Assembly: GCF_016894385.1 (NCBI RefSeq)
Contig: NZ_CP069812.1
Span: 434,001 to 498,000, forward strand
Direction: 5' to 3'
DNA from: Cupriavidus oxalaticus
GTDB taxonomy: Bacteria; Pseudomonadota; Gammaproteobacteria; Burkholderiales; Burkholderiaceae
DNA: 64,000 bases
The notes beneath the pieces were generated by a model, which was given only the letters and a program-made list of their open reading frames with translations, was not told the origin of the DNA and did no database searches. The translations under genes were made by a program, and so were the position numbers. Below are positions 36,713-45,008 of this stretch, piece after piece. The stretch's first letter is position 1, and every line of letters starts with the position of its first letter.

Positions 36713-37294
36713 TCAGCCCTTGGACAAGGCCTTGAGCGCCAGCTTGATGCCCTCGGACACGCCGGTGCCGGCCGGCACCTGCTTGATCGCCGCGCCGGCC
36801 TCCTTCTCCGAGTAGCCCAGCGCGAGCAGCGCGTTGAGCACATCGACGGCGCTGTCGGGCACCGCCGCGGCGCCGGGTACATGCCCCAGTTCCGCGCCCA
36901 GCTTGCCCTTGAGCTCGAGCAGCAGCCGCTCGGCGGTCTTCTTGCCGATGCCCGGCACGCGCGTCAGCCGGCCCGCTTCCTGCAGCGTGATCGCCTGCGC
37001 CAGCTCGGACACCGACATGCCTGACAGCACCGCCAGCGCCATGCGCGCGCCGATGCCGCTGATCTTGATCAGCTCGCGGAAGGTATTGCGCTCGGCCGTC
37101 GTGCCGAAGCCGTACAGCAGGTGCGCGTCCTCGCGCACGATCAGCTGGGTCAGCAGCGTGACCGGCTGGCCCGCTGCAGGCAGGTTATAGAAGGTGCTCA
37201 TCGGTACGTCGACCTCATAGCCGACGCCATGGCAGTCGACCAGCAGGTGCGGGGGATTCTTCTCGATGAGGGTGCCGGCGATGCGTCCGATCAT
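36713..37294 (-). CDS. ruvA: Holliday junction branch migration protein RuvA
   Basis: This 193-residue tetrameric protein binds Holliday junctions. It opens with [31 protein letters not shown] (OB-fold) and has helix-hairpin-helix segments [15 protein letters not shown] and [17 protein letters not shown]. The C-terminal domain that contacts RuvB is at residues 145-193. ruvB follows 46 bp later. Confidence 0.97.
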   Translation of the reverse strand: MIGRIAGTLIEKNPPHLLVDCHGVGYEVDVPMSTFYNLPAAGQPVTLLTQLIVREDAHLLYGFGTTAERNTFRELIKISGIGARMALAVLSGMSVSELAQAITLQEAGRLTRVPGIGKKTAERLLLELKGKLGAELGHVPGAAAVPDSAVDVLNALLALGYSEKEAGAAIKQVPAGTGVSEGIKLALKALSKG

Positions 37295-37368
37295 GTCTGG
37301 GTTGGTTGGGTAGGGGATGAGGCGGCCGCAAGTGTACCCCGCGGCCGTATTGACGCAATATTGCCGCC

Positions 37369-38583
37369 TCAGCGATTTGTATCGACCGCGCGGCGCCCCA
37401 GCGCCGGGTCGTCGGTGAAGAAGCCATCGACGCCGGCCGCGATGAACGCTTCCAGCTCGCGCACCATGCCCGACGGGCTGCGCGTGGCCTCGTCGCCGCC
37501 GGTCTGCAGCGCCTTGGGCAGGAACCTGTTTTCCGGGCGGAAGGTGTAGGGATGGACGAACAGGCCGGCGGCATGGGCCTGGCGGACCAACGCGGTCGGC
37601 GCGGCGAGCGCGCCCTCGGCGTCGCGCGGCACGACGCTGCTTTTCTCCGGGCCGATGCCGTCGGCGTAGGTCGCCACTTCGCGCAGGCCGGTCGTATTCA
37701 GCATGTCGCCGAAGGTGCGGTTGTCGCCGGCAAGCTTCCAGTCGGCGGGGCTCTTGCGCGGGTTGCCGACCAGCTGCACCAGTTTGACGTTGGACTGCGC
37801 GTGGCCGAGCGTGCGCCGCAGCGCGCGCAGGCTGCCGCCTTCAAAGCACTGGATGAACAGCGGCGCTTGCCCGAGGTAAGGCTGGGCGCGCACCGCGGCG
37901 GCGAGCTTGTCTTCCATGGGCAGGCCGATGCCGCGGAAATAGCTCGGATGCTTCAGCTCGGCGTAGATGCCGATGGGCTTGCCGGTGCGCAGCGACGCCT
38001 GCTCGGCAAGGCGAACGATCTCTTCGAAGGTGGGGATCTCGAACTGGTCGTTCAGCCGCGCATTGGCCGGGCGCAGGCGCGGGATGCGCTCGCGCGCGCG
38101 CAACGTCTTGAGCTCGGCCAGCGTGAAGTCTTCGGTGAACCAGCCGGTCAGGCGCTCGCCGTCGATGACCTTGGTGCGCTTGCGGTCGGCAAACTGCGCC
38201 ACGTCGGCGACATTGGTGGTGCCGGTGATGTCGTTCTCGTGGCGGGCCACCAGTACGCCGTCGCGGGTCATGACGAGGTCGGGCTCGATCGCATCGGCGC
38301 CGTCCTCGATCGCCTTGGTGTAGGCGGCCAGCGTGTGTTCGGGGCGCAGCGCGCTGGCGCCGCGATGGGCGATGACCAGCGCCTTCGGTTTCTCCGCGGC
38401 GGGGGGCTGCTGCGGCGTGCCTGGTGCCGGGGCCGGCGCCGGCGGCGCATGGGGTTTCGGCCGGGGCGCGGTGGCACAGCCGGCGACCAGCACGGCGCAG
38501 GCCGCGACCGTGGTGACGGGAAACCGCCAGCGCCGCAAGGCAAGCATGACGGGGCGGGCGAGGACATCGATCTGGCTTGGCAT
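37369..38583 (-). CDS. Glycerophosphodiester phosphodiesterase, predicted lipoprotein
   Basis: This 404-residue protein hydrolyses glycerophosphodiesters to glycerol-3-phosphate plus alcohol in the periplasm. A lipobox VLVAGC near residue 36 is followed by a Pro-rich linker, then the GDPD TIM-barrel with [14 protein letters not shown] (catalytic His pair) and [11 protein letters not shown]. It resembles E. coli GlpQ in length. An alternative start at 38547 (MLALRRW) gives a more standard signal peptide. The gene separates ruvC from ruvAB on the same strand. Confidence 0.88.
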   Translation of the reverse strand: MPSQIDVLARPVMLALRRWRFPVTTVAACAVLVAGCATAPRPKPHAPPAPAPAPGTPQQPPAAEKPKALVIAHRGASALRPEHTLAAYTKAIEDGADAIEPDLVMTRDGVLVARHENDITGTTNVADVAQFADRKRTKVIDGERLTGWFTEDFTLAELKTLRARERIPRLRPANARLNDQFEIPTFEEIVRLAEQASLRTGKPIGIYAELKHPSYFRGIGLPMEDKLAAAVRAQPYLGQAPLFIQCFEGGSLRALRRTLGHAQSNVKLVQLVGNPRKSPADWKLAGDNRTFGDMLNTTGLREVATYADGIGPEKSSVVPRDAEGALAAPTALVRQAHAAGLFVHPYTFRPENRFLPKALQTGGDEATRSPSGMVRELEAFIAAGVDGFFTDDPALGRRAVDTNR

Positions 38584-38638
38584 TCAGTATTCCTGCGGGA
38601 AGACGAATGCCCGATTGTAAGAGACGCGGGAGGCTGGC

Positions 38639-39184
38639 TCAGCCGACCAGCCGGCCGCGCCGCACGCGCATGCCCTTGCGCGCCAGTTCCGGGGCCATGC
38701 CTGCAAGCGTGCCCAGCGTATCGCCGCCATTGGCATGGCAAATGGCCACGCCCAGCGCATCGGCGGCGTCGCTGCCGGGCTGGCCTGGCAGCATCAGCAG
38801 GCGGGTCACCATCTCCTGGACCTGCGCCTTGTTGGCGCGGCCGTAGCCGACCACTGCGACCTTCAGCTGCAGCGCGGTGTATTCGAATACCGGCAGGCCG
38901 TAGCCGACCAGCCCGCAGATCGCCGCGCCGCGGGCCTGGCCGAGCAGCAGCGTCGATTGCGGGTTGACGTTGACGAAGACCTTTTCGATCGCGGCGCAGT
39001 CGGGGGCATAGGTGCGGGAGATCTCGCTGATGCCGTCGTAGAGCGTCTTCAGCCGTTCCGGCAGGCTCTCGTTGCCGTTGCTCTTGATCGTGCCCGAGGC
39101 GATGTAGGCAAGCTTGTTGCCTTGCTTCTCGATCACGCCAAAGCCGGTGGTGCGGAGGCCGGGGTCGATGCCTAGGATTCGCAT
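38639..39184 (-). CDS. ruvC: Crossover junction endodeoxyribonuclease RuvC
   Basis: This 181-residue resolvase cuts Holliday junctions. Catalytic acid D7 is in [16 protein letters not shown]; the other acids lie in AIEKVFVN, and near the C-terminus in [15 protein letters not shown]. The start at 39184 matches the family N-terminus exactly; the upstream frame is repeat sequence. Together with ruvA and ruvB it forms the RuvABC set. Confidence 0.96.
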   Translation of the reverse strand: MRILGIDPGLRTTGFGVIEKQGNKLAYIASGTIKSNGNESLPERLKTLYDGISEISRTYAPDCAAIEKVFVNVNPQSTLLLGQARGAAICGLVGYGLPVFEYTALQLKVAVVGYGRANKAQVQEMVTRLLMLPGQPGSDAADALGVAICHANGGDTLGTLAGMAPELARKGMRVRRGRLVG

Positions 39185-39221
39185 ATGGGGTTGGTATGGG
39201 TCTTGGCGCTGTTGGCACTGG

Positions 39222-39312
39222 TGACATCCTGTCGGCCGTTGAACCGCCTGGTTCCGCCCTCCTGGGCGGGTCACTTTTTGTCCGAGCGACAAAAAGTAAC
39301 CAAAAAGCGCGT
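39222..39312. repeat. Left arm of a 91-bp inverted repeat pair in the ruvC-purH gap
   Basis: This 91-bp segment is the reverse complement of 39909-39999 at 88 of 91 positions. It carries a perfect hairpin, ACTTTTTGTC / GACAAAAAGT with loop CGAGC at 273-297 of this kilobase (39273-39297). The gap from 39185 to 40082 (898 bp) contains no gene I can support and consists largely of repeats. Confidence 0.9.
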
Positions 39313-39488
39313 TTACGGCCCTGCGGGCGGCCACTCTTATCGTAGTATGCGGCGGATTTCGTACGGGGCTTTGCTTCGTTGCAGGGCAGGACTGCCTGAC
39401 GCCGTGGTGCGCCACGGGGGCTCGGCGTTGAAGCGATGATTGAACGAGCCCAGAGCTGTGGCGGGCCCCTGCTGCCGGCCGCAACGTA

Positions 39489-39514
39489 GGAACGCCTACG
39501 GCTGCGCTGCGCGC
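39489..39514. repeat. Left arm of an inner inverted repeat
   Basis: This 26-bp segment (opening GGAACGCCTACGGCTGCGCT) is the near-exact reverse complement of 39702-39727, with two mismatches. It is nested inside the 91-bp outer pair. Confidence 0.7.
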
Positions 39515-39612
39515 CGTCAGCATCTCAGGTCATGGGGTCGGGCACGGAACGCGTTGCGCTCGCTTGGCGCTATCGCCGATGAGCCCACAAGCCTGTCCCT
39601 CCCCGCTTGTTT

Positions 39613-39655
39613 GCTCCCCTCTCCCGCGAGCGGGAGAGGGGCCGGGGGTGAGGGC
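39613..39655. repeat. REP-like GC-rich element in the ruvC-purH gap
   Basis: GCTCCCCTCTCCCG, GAG and CGGGAGAGGGGC form a hairpin followed by CGGGGGTGAGGGC. It is nearly identical to one arm of the element at 4242 and is centred between the inner inverted repeat arms. Confidence 0.75.
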
Positions 39656-39701
39656 CAGAGCCCCCACGGAGTGCCAGGGCACCACACCTACGATACTGAG
39701 C

Positions 39702-39727
39702 GCGCGCAGCGCAGCCGAAGGCGTCCC
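39702..39727. repeat. Right arm of the inner inverted repeat
   Basis: This segment opens GCGCGCAGCGCAGCCG and mirrors 39489-39514 with two mismatches. Confidence 0.7.
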
Positions 39728-39908
39728 ACCGATATCGCGTTTAGCAGGCGGCCTACGCCCGGCATGGGGATCGTCCAATAGTGGATTAACGCAGCCACGA
39801 TCCCAAACTCACCTGGCGTAGCAGCTTCGAACTACCACCCACATCGAACGGAAATCACCACCGCCCGAACCACCCACGCCGCCAACTTGATAGCCAGCCG
39901 CTCAGGCG

Positions 39909-39999
39909 ACGCGCTTTTTGGTTACTTTTTGGCGCTCGGCCAAAAAGTGACCCGCCCAGGAGGGCGGAACCAGGCGGTTCAACGGCCGACAGCATGTCA
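39909..39999. repeat. Right arm of the 91-bp inverted repeat pair
   Basis: This is the reverse complement of 39222-39312 with three differences. Its hairpin (39924-39948) is ACTTTTTGGC / GCCAAAAAGT with loop GCTCG. Two of the three differences are the two halves of one base pair in that stem (T-A in the left copy, G-C here). A further partial copy of its outer end follows 42 bp later, at about 40023. Confidence 0.9.
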
Positions 40000-40082
40000 T
40001 CAACCGCGACAGCGGGCGCTTGAACGGCCGACAGCATGTCACCAACAGCGACCAGCCCAGCCGTCAAACAAAACAAAACCGC

Positions 40083-41657
40083 TTAGTGCCTGAAATGCCG
40101 CGTCCCAGTCAACACCATCGCAATCCCCCGCTCATCCGCCGCAGCAATCACCTCATCATCCCGCACCGACCCACCCGGCTGAATCACGCAGGTAGCACCC
40201 GCATCCACAACCACATCCAACCCATCACGGAACGGGAAAAACGCATCCGACGCCACCGCGGAACCAGCCAGCGTCAGCCCGGCATTCTGCGCCTTGATGC
40301 TGGCAATCCGAGCCGAATCCACACGGCTCATCTGCCCCGCACCAACACCCAGCGTCATGCCACCACCACAGAACACAATGGCATTCGACTTGACGAACTT
40401 CGCCACCCGCCACGCAAACATCAGGTCATCCATTTCCTTCGGCGTCGGATGACGGCGCGTCACCACGCGCAACTCCGAAGGCTGAACATTCTTGGCATCC
40501 GGGCTCTGCACCAGCAGGCCGCCGCCAACACGCTTGAAGTCGAACTGGTTGATCCCCTTGCCCAGCGGAATCTCCAGCAGGCGCACATTCTGCTTGGCCG
40601 CGAACACCGCGCGCGCGGCGGCGCTGAACGACGGTGCGATCAGCACTTCGACGAACTGCTTGGCCACCGCCTGCGCAGCGGCTTCGTCCAGTTCCACGTT
40701 GAAAGCGATGATGCCGCCGAAGGCCGAGGTCGAATCGGTCTTGAACGCCTTCTCATACGCTTCCAGCGCGTTGGCACCCAGCGCCACGCCGCAAGGATTG
40801 GCGTGCTTGATGATCACGCAGGCAGCCCCGTTGGCCGCATCGAACGACTTCACGCATTCCCACGCCGCATCGGCGTCGGCGATGTTGTTGTACGACAGCT
40901 CCTTGCCCTGCAGCTGCACGTAGTTGGCCAGCGCGCCATCCACGGCCTTCAGGTCCCGGTAGAACGCCGCCGATTGATGCGGGTTCTCGCCGTAGCGCAT
41001 TTCCTGGACCTTGTCGAACGCCAGGTTCAGCGTCTGCGGGTAGGCGCTGCGGGCCTGGTGCGACTTGTCCGCACCCAGGCTGGTCAGGTAGTTGGTGATG
41101 GCACCATCGTACTGCGCCGTGTGCGCGAACACCTTGGTCGCCAGGCGGAAGTTGGTGTCATAACCAACCGCATTGCCGTTGGCACGCATTTCGTCGAGCA
41201 CCACGGCATAGTCGGCCGGATCGACGATCACGGTCACGTCGCGGTGGTTCTTGGCCGCCGAGCGCAGCATGGTCGGGCCACCGATATCGATGTTCTCGAT
41301 CGCGTCCGGCAGCGTGCAGTCATCCTTGGCCACGGTCTGCTGGAACGGGTACAGGTTCACCACCAGCAGGTCGATCGTGGGGATGTTGTGCTCGGCCAGC
41401 GCGGCCATGTGCTCGGGCAGGTCGCGGCGCGCCAGGATGCCGCCGTGGACCTTCGGGTGCAGCGTCTTGACGCGGCCGTCGAGCATTTCCGGGAAGCCGG
41501 TGTAGTCGGCCACCTCCGTCACGGGCAGGCCGCTGTCGGCCAGCAGCTTGGCGGTGCCGCCGGTGGAAAGCAGCGTCACGCCGAGCGCGTTCAGTTCGCG
41601 CGCGAATTCGACGATGCCGGTCTTGTCGGAAACGGAAAGGAGGGCTTGCTTGATCAT
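40083..41657 (-). CDS. purH: Bifunctional AICAR transformylase / IMP cyclohydrolase
   Basis: This 524-residue enzyme performs the last two steps of IMP synthesis. The N-terminal IMP cyclohydrolase (MGS-like) domain contains [21 protein letters not shown] and [15 protein letters not shown]. The transformylase domain has the KHANPCG motif and the ending [30 protein letters not shown]. Fis is encoded 22 bp upstream on the same strand, and dusB before that, as is usual in this group. Confidence 0.97.
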   Translation of the reverse strand: MIKQALLSVSDKTGIVEFARELNALGVTLLSTGGTAKLLADSGLPVTEVADYTGFPEMLDGRVKTLHPKVHGGILARRDLPEHMAALAEHNIPTIDLLVVNLYPFQQTVAKDDCTLPDAIENIDIGGPTMLRSAAKNHRDVTVIVDPADYAVVLDEMRANGNAVGYDTNFRLATKVFAHTAQYDGAITNYLTSLGADKSHQARSAYPQTLNLAFDKVQEMRYGENPHQSAAFYRDLKAVDGALANYVQLQGKELSYNNIADADAAWECVKSFDAANGAACVIIKHANPCGVALGANALEAYEKAFKTDSTSAFGGIIAFNVELDEAAAQAVAKQFVEVLIAPSFSAAARAVFAAKQNVRLLEIPLGKGINQFDFKRVGGGLLVQSPDAKNVQPSELRVVTRRHPTPKEMDDLMFAWRVAKFVKSNAIVFCGGGMTLGVGAGQMSRVDSARIASIKAQNAGLTLAGSAVASDAFFPFRDGLDVVVDAGATCVIQPGGSVRDDEVIAAADERGIAMVLTGTRHFRH

Positions 41658-41679
41658 GGCTGTGGGAAACGCTTCAAAT

Positions 41680-41913
41680 TCAAAGTAAACCGTGCTGCTG
41701 CAGTTTCTTGCGCAGCGTGTTGCGATTGATGCCCAGGTAGGCGGCCGCCAGCGACTGGTTGCGCTCGGCGCGCACCATCACGGCTTCCAGCAGCGGCCGT
41801 TCGACGGCCTCGAGCACCATGTTGTACATATTGGAAGGCTCTTCACCGTCCAGGTCGCGAAAATACGTGTCCAGGCTGTCCCGGATGCACTGGTCGATAG
41901 CGTTGCGGCTCAT
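41680..41913 (-). CDS. fis: DNA-binding protein Fis
   Basis: This 77-residue nucleoid protein is shorter than the enteric form (98 aa), as in other betaproteobacteria. The C-terminal helix-turn-helix is [23 protein letters not shown]. It bends DNA and affects rRNA and other promoters. The ATG overlaps the dusB stop by four bases, so dusB-fis are translationally coupled as in E. coli; purH follows. Confidence 0.94.
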   Translation of the reverse strand: MSRNAIDQCIRDSLDTYFRDLDGEEPSNMYNMVLEAVERPLLEAVMVRAERNQSLAAAYLGINRNTLRKKLQQHGLL

Positions 41914-42977
41914 GCGGCAAGCAACTCCCCATTATTGTTGTTGTTCGCTTCGTCTTTATCCTGCTTGCCCTGGTCGTCGTCCACGTACACCAGCCGGTCC
42001 GAGAACTGCGCCTGCTCGTCGAAGAAGGCGTTGACCGCGGCCAGCTGCTCGGTGGTGGATTCCAGCGTGTTCATCCGGTGCCGGAACAGGTTCGCGCCGC
42101 GCAGGCCGCGCGTGTACCAGGCAATATGCTTGCGCGCGGTGCGCACGCCGGTGAACTCGCCGTAGAAGGCGTAGTGGTCTTCCAGGTGCGCGTTCATGAT
42201 CGCGCGGATCTCGGCCACCTCAGGCGACGGCAGCATCTCGCCGGTCTTCAGGAAGTGCTCGATCTCACGGAACAGCCACGGCCGGCCCTGTGCCGCGCGG
42301 CCGATCATGATCGCGTCCGCGCCGGTCAGCGCCAGCACCTGCCTTGCCTTCTGCGGCGTGGTGATGTCGCCGTTGGCGACCACCGGGATCGAGATCGCTG
42401 CCTTGACCGCGGCAATGGTCTCGTACTCGGCGTCGCCGTGGTACAGGTCGGCGCGGGTGCGCCCGTGGATGGTGAGCATGCTGATGCCCGCGTCCTCGAC
42501 CATGCGCGCGATGCGCAGCGCATTGCGGTTCTCGCGGTTCCACCCGGTGCGGATCTTCAGCGTGACCGGCACGCGCTCGCCGACGGCGGCGACCACTGCC
42601 TCGACGATGCGCACCACCAGCGGCTCGTTCTGCAGCAGCGCCGAGCCGGCGGCCACGTTGCACACCTTCTTGGCCGGGCAGCCCATGTTGATATCGATGA
42701 TCTGCGCGCCACGGTCGACGTTGTAGCGCGCCGCCTCGGCCATCATCGACGGCTCGGCGCCGGCGATCTGCACGGCGATGGGCTCGACCTCGCCGGCGTG
42801 GTTGGCGCGGCGCATGGTCTTTTCGCTTTTCCACAGCTGTGCGTTGGACGCCACCATTTCCGATACCGCATAACCGGCGCCGAGCTGCTTGCACAACTGG
42901 CGGAACGGCCGGTCCGTCACGCCCGCCATAGGGGCGACAAACAGGTTGTTGCGGAGTTGGTGAGGTCCGATCTGCAC
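41910..42977 (-). CDS. dusB: tRNA-dihydrouridine synthase B
   Basis: This 355-residue FMN enzyme reduces uridines in the D-loop of tRNA. Motifs are VAPMAGVTDRPFRQLC, the active cysteine in INMGCPAKKVCNVAAG, ATGW-like KIRTGWNRENRNAL, and GRAAQGRPWLF. A GTG start at 42977 is chosen because the family N-terminus is MQIGPxQLRNN, matching VQIGPHQLRNN here. The reading frame extends upstream through an 11-bp tandem repeat, which is unlikely to be coding. No Shine-Dalgarno is seen. The tail is rich in Asn and charged residues ([14 protein letters not shown]). Confidence 0.92.
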   Translation of the reverse strand: MQIGPHQLRNNLFVAPMAGVTDRPFRQLCKQLGAGYAVSEMVASNAQLWKSEKTMRRANHAGEVEPIAVQIAGAEPSMMAEAARYNVDRGAQIIDINMGCPAKKVCNVAAGSALLQNEPLVVRIVEAVVAAVGERVPVTLKIRTGWNRENRNALRIARMVEDAGISMLTIHGRTRADLYHGDAEYETIAAVKAAISIPVVANGDITTPQKARQVLALTGADAIMIGRAAQGRPWLFREIEHFLKTGEMLPSPEVAEIRAIMNAHLEDHYAFYGEFTGVRTARKHIAWYTRGLRGANLFRHRMNTLESTTEQLAAVNAFFDEQAQFSDRLVYVDDDQGKQDKDEANNNNNGELLAA

Positions 42978-42983
42978 GTTAGG

Positions 42984-43027
42984 GCGACGATAAGGCGGCG
43001 ATAAGGCGACGATAAGGCGACGATAAG
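42984..43027. repeat. Four 11-bp tandem repeats just before the dusB start
   Basis: Four consecutive copies of GCGACGATAAG (the second has one change, GCGGCGATAAG) run directly upstream of the dusB GTG, ending 7 bp from it. The period equals about one helical turn. On the mRNA strand the unit reads CTTATCGTCGC. It occupies the place of the ribosome site. Confidence 0.9.
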
Positions 43028-43150
43028 GGCGGCGGTTCTGCTGGGCCCTGCCGCCCTGGCGGCGCGCGCCGCCGAAGGGATCGGGATGGCCTGCTCTGGT
43101 TCGGGAGACCTGCTTGCGGCGATCGGGCGAAACAGAGACGAAACGGAAAA

Positions 43151-43195
43151 ACATGTCCCTGCCGAAACTGCAGCCGGCGATGGGTCGGGACATGT
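43151..43195. promoter_or_regulatory. Spaced inverted repeat upstream of dusB
   Basis: ACATGTCCC (43151-43159) and GGGACATGT (43187-43195) are perfect 9-bp inverted arms separated by 27 bp. It lies in the 338-bp gap between dusB and the end of ubiH, about 175 bp before the dusB start. It may be a double operator or a long hairpin. The rest of the gap shows only the tandem repeats. Confidence 0.4.
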
Positions 43196-43315
43196 GCGAG
43201 GGCGAGATTCTACCGCCAAACGGGAGCGACTGCCCAAGAATTGAGCATCGATGGCGCAATCTGCAGCGCGATCCGTGGTGCGTGGCGCATGCGCCACAGA
43301 TCGCCGATGCCGTCT

Positions 43316-44545
43316 TCAGCGGCGCATGCCGAACATCATGTGGCGCGCCAGCGCGTGCCGCAGCGGCGGCAGGCAGGCCAGCGCCGCCAGCGACGCCCCG
43401 CGGGCATGCGCGGCCAGCGGGTAGGGCACGCCGAACAGGCGCGGCAGCAGGTCGGTGACCCCGATGGTGACGGCGCGGTCGAGCCGATGCCGGCTGGCAA
43501 AGGCCTGCAGCGCCTGCGGCGTGCAGGCGGCACGCAGCGAGTCGGCCAGCGCGAAGGCGTCGCGCAGGCCCAGGTTGAGGCCCTGGCCCGCCACCGGGTG
43601 CAGCGTCTGCGCCGCGTTGCCGACCGCCGCGATGCGGCCGCTGACCGTGACCGGCGCGGCGTTCAGCCCCAGCGGGAAGGCATGGCGCTTGCCCGCCAGC
43701 GTGAAGTAACCCATGCGGTCGCCGAAGGTGCGGCCGAGCTCCAGCGCGAACTCCGCCTCGGGCAGCGCCAGCCTTCGCGCCGCCTGTTCCGGCGGGCAGC
43801 ACCATACCAAGGCGTAGCCGGCGATGCCATGCTCGTCGTGCGGCAGCAGCGCCAGCGGACCTTCCTCGGTAAAGCGCTCCCAGGCCCAGCCCGGCTGCGG
43901 GCGCGAGCAGGCCACATGGGCGATCACGGCGGTCTGCCCGTAGTCGCGCGTGCGCGCGCCGCGGCCCTGGTGCCGGGCCTGCTCGTGGAACAGGCCACCC
44001 TCGGCCTGTATCGCCACCCTGGCGGTAAAGTGCGCTGCCTGCCCGTCATGGGCAGTGCCGGTCAGCCGCACCGTGCCGCCGTCGGCATCGTCGCCGGTGC
44101 CGGCGGAGGGCGGCTGCTCGATCTGGTCGATGCGGGTCTCGAATATGCGCTGCAGCCGGTCGGCCGGGCAAGCCTGCGCGGCGCGCGCGAGGGCGCGTTC
44201 GAGCACATCGCACAGCTCGCCATAGCGGACCACATAGCCCAGGGCCGGCACGCCGTAGTCGTCATGATGCAGCCGGACATGGCCGAAGCGGCCGCGCTGC
44301 GACACGTGGATATGCTCGATCGGGCTGCCGGGCACGGGCCAGGCGCCGATCTGCTCGAGCAACTGGCGGCTGCCGTGCGACAGCGCGATCGCGCGCGGGT
44401 CGCGCGCGGCGCGCGCCGGCGTGGCCGCATCGATCAGCGCGACGCGCCAGTCCGTGGTGCGCAGCAGCTGGCAGGCCAGCGCCAGTCCCACCGGGCCGCC
44501 GCCGACGATGGCGATGTCGCGGATATCAGCTGGCGCGGCCGGCAT
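43316..44545 (-). CDS. ubiH: Ubiquinone biosynthesis FAD-dependent hydroxylase (UbiH type)
   Basis: This 409-residue flavoprotein monooxygenase hydroxylates the ubiquinone ring precursor. The FAD Rossmann motif is IAIVGGGPVGLALACQLL near residue 10, and GNAAQTLHPVAGQGLNLGLRDAF near residue 297 is the UbiH/UbiF/VisC signature. AGGAGG at 44553-44558 selects the ATG at 44545 over an upstream Met. The start overlaps the end of the preceding small gene by 20 bp. UbiH versus UbiF specificity cannot be fixed from motifs alone. Confidence 0.9.
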   Translation of the reverse strand: MPAAPADIRDIAIVGGGPVGLALACQLLRTTDWRVALIDAATPARAARDPRAIALSHGSRQLLEQIGAWPVPGSPIEHIHVSQRGRFGHVRLHHDDYGVPALGYVVRYGELCDVLERALARAAQACPADRLQRIFETRIDQIEQPPSAGTGDDADGGTVRLTGTAHDGQAAHFTARVAIQAEGGLFHEQARHQGRGARTRDYGQTAVIAHVACSRPQPGWAWERFTEEGPLALLPHDEHGIAGYALVWCCPPEQAARRLALPEAEFALELGRTFGDRMGYFTLAGKRHAFPLGLNAAPVTVSGRIAAVGNAAQTLHPVAGQGLNLGLRDAFALADSLRAACTPQALQAFASRHRLDRAVTIGVTDLLPRLFGVPYPLAAHARGASLAALACLPPLRHALARHMMFGMRR

Positions 44546-45008
44546 CGTCACTGCCTCCTGCATTGCCGCCCGGGGCATCGCTGCCGCCGCCGGTTTCGCC
44601 GGCCCCGCGCTTCCAGCAGATCGCGTCAGTGCGCGACTTGCCGGCCGCGGCGTCGCGCAGCGCATTGTCGAGCTTCTGCTGGTTGAAGCCGGGCAGCGCG
44701 CGCAGCTGCTCGAGCAGCGCGGCATAGTTGGCGGCATCGGTCGGAACCACGCAACCCTGGCCGCTGTCGGGCGCGCCGACCAGGATCAGCCAGGCAGCGC
44801 CCGCCCAGGGCTCGCGGTTGGAGACCCGCACCACGACGCGTTCCAGCGTGTCCCACGCGATCTCCTCGCGCTGGCCATCAGGGCGGTGCACCACGACGCG
44901 GTCGTCGAACAGGTTGATGATGAACGGTTCCGAGGGGTCGCGCGCTTGCGCGGCCGCGGCCTGGGTGCTGCCCTGGCCGGGAAAGAGTCTGCGCAGCCAA
45001 GAGATCAT
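44526..45008 (-). CDS. Conserved protein of unknown function between pepP and ubiH
   Basis: This 160-residue protein has no signal peptide. A folded core is likely at residues 28-120 (FIINLFDDRVVVHRPDGQREEIAWDTLERVVVRVSN, then a Trp-rich strand and NYAALLEQLRALPGFNQQKLDNAL). A Gly/Ser-rich tail follows. I do not recognise it beyond similarity to small Burkholderiales proteins in this position. The ATG overlaps the pepP stop by four bases and its end overlaps ubiH, so all three are probably one transcript and coupled. Confidence 0.78.
   Translation of the reverse strand: MISWLRRLFPGQGSTQAAAAQARDPSEPFIINLFDDRVVVHRPDGQREEIAWDTLERVVVRVSNREPWAGAAWLILVGAPDSGQGCVVPTDAANYAALLEQLRALPGFNQQKLDNALRDAAAGKSRTDAICWKRGAGETGGGSDAPGGNAGGSDDAGRAS

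Noticed and set aside
39313..39908. Gene remnants between the inverted repeat arms
   Set aside because: Translations of this stretch give only short frames without family motifs; the repeats explain most of it.
42978..43154. Longer dusB start at an upstream Met
   Set aside because: It would translate the 11-bp tandem repeats and add sequence not found in the family; GTG at 42977 matches the family N-terminus.
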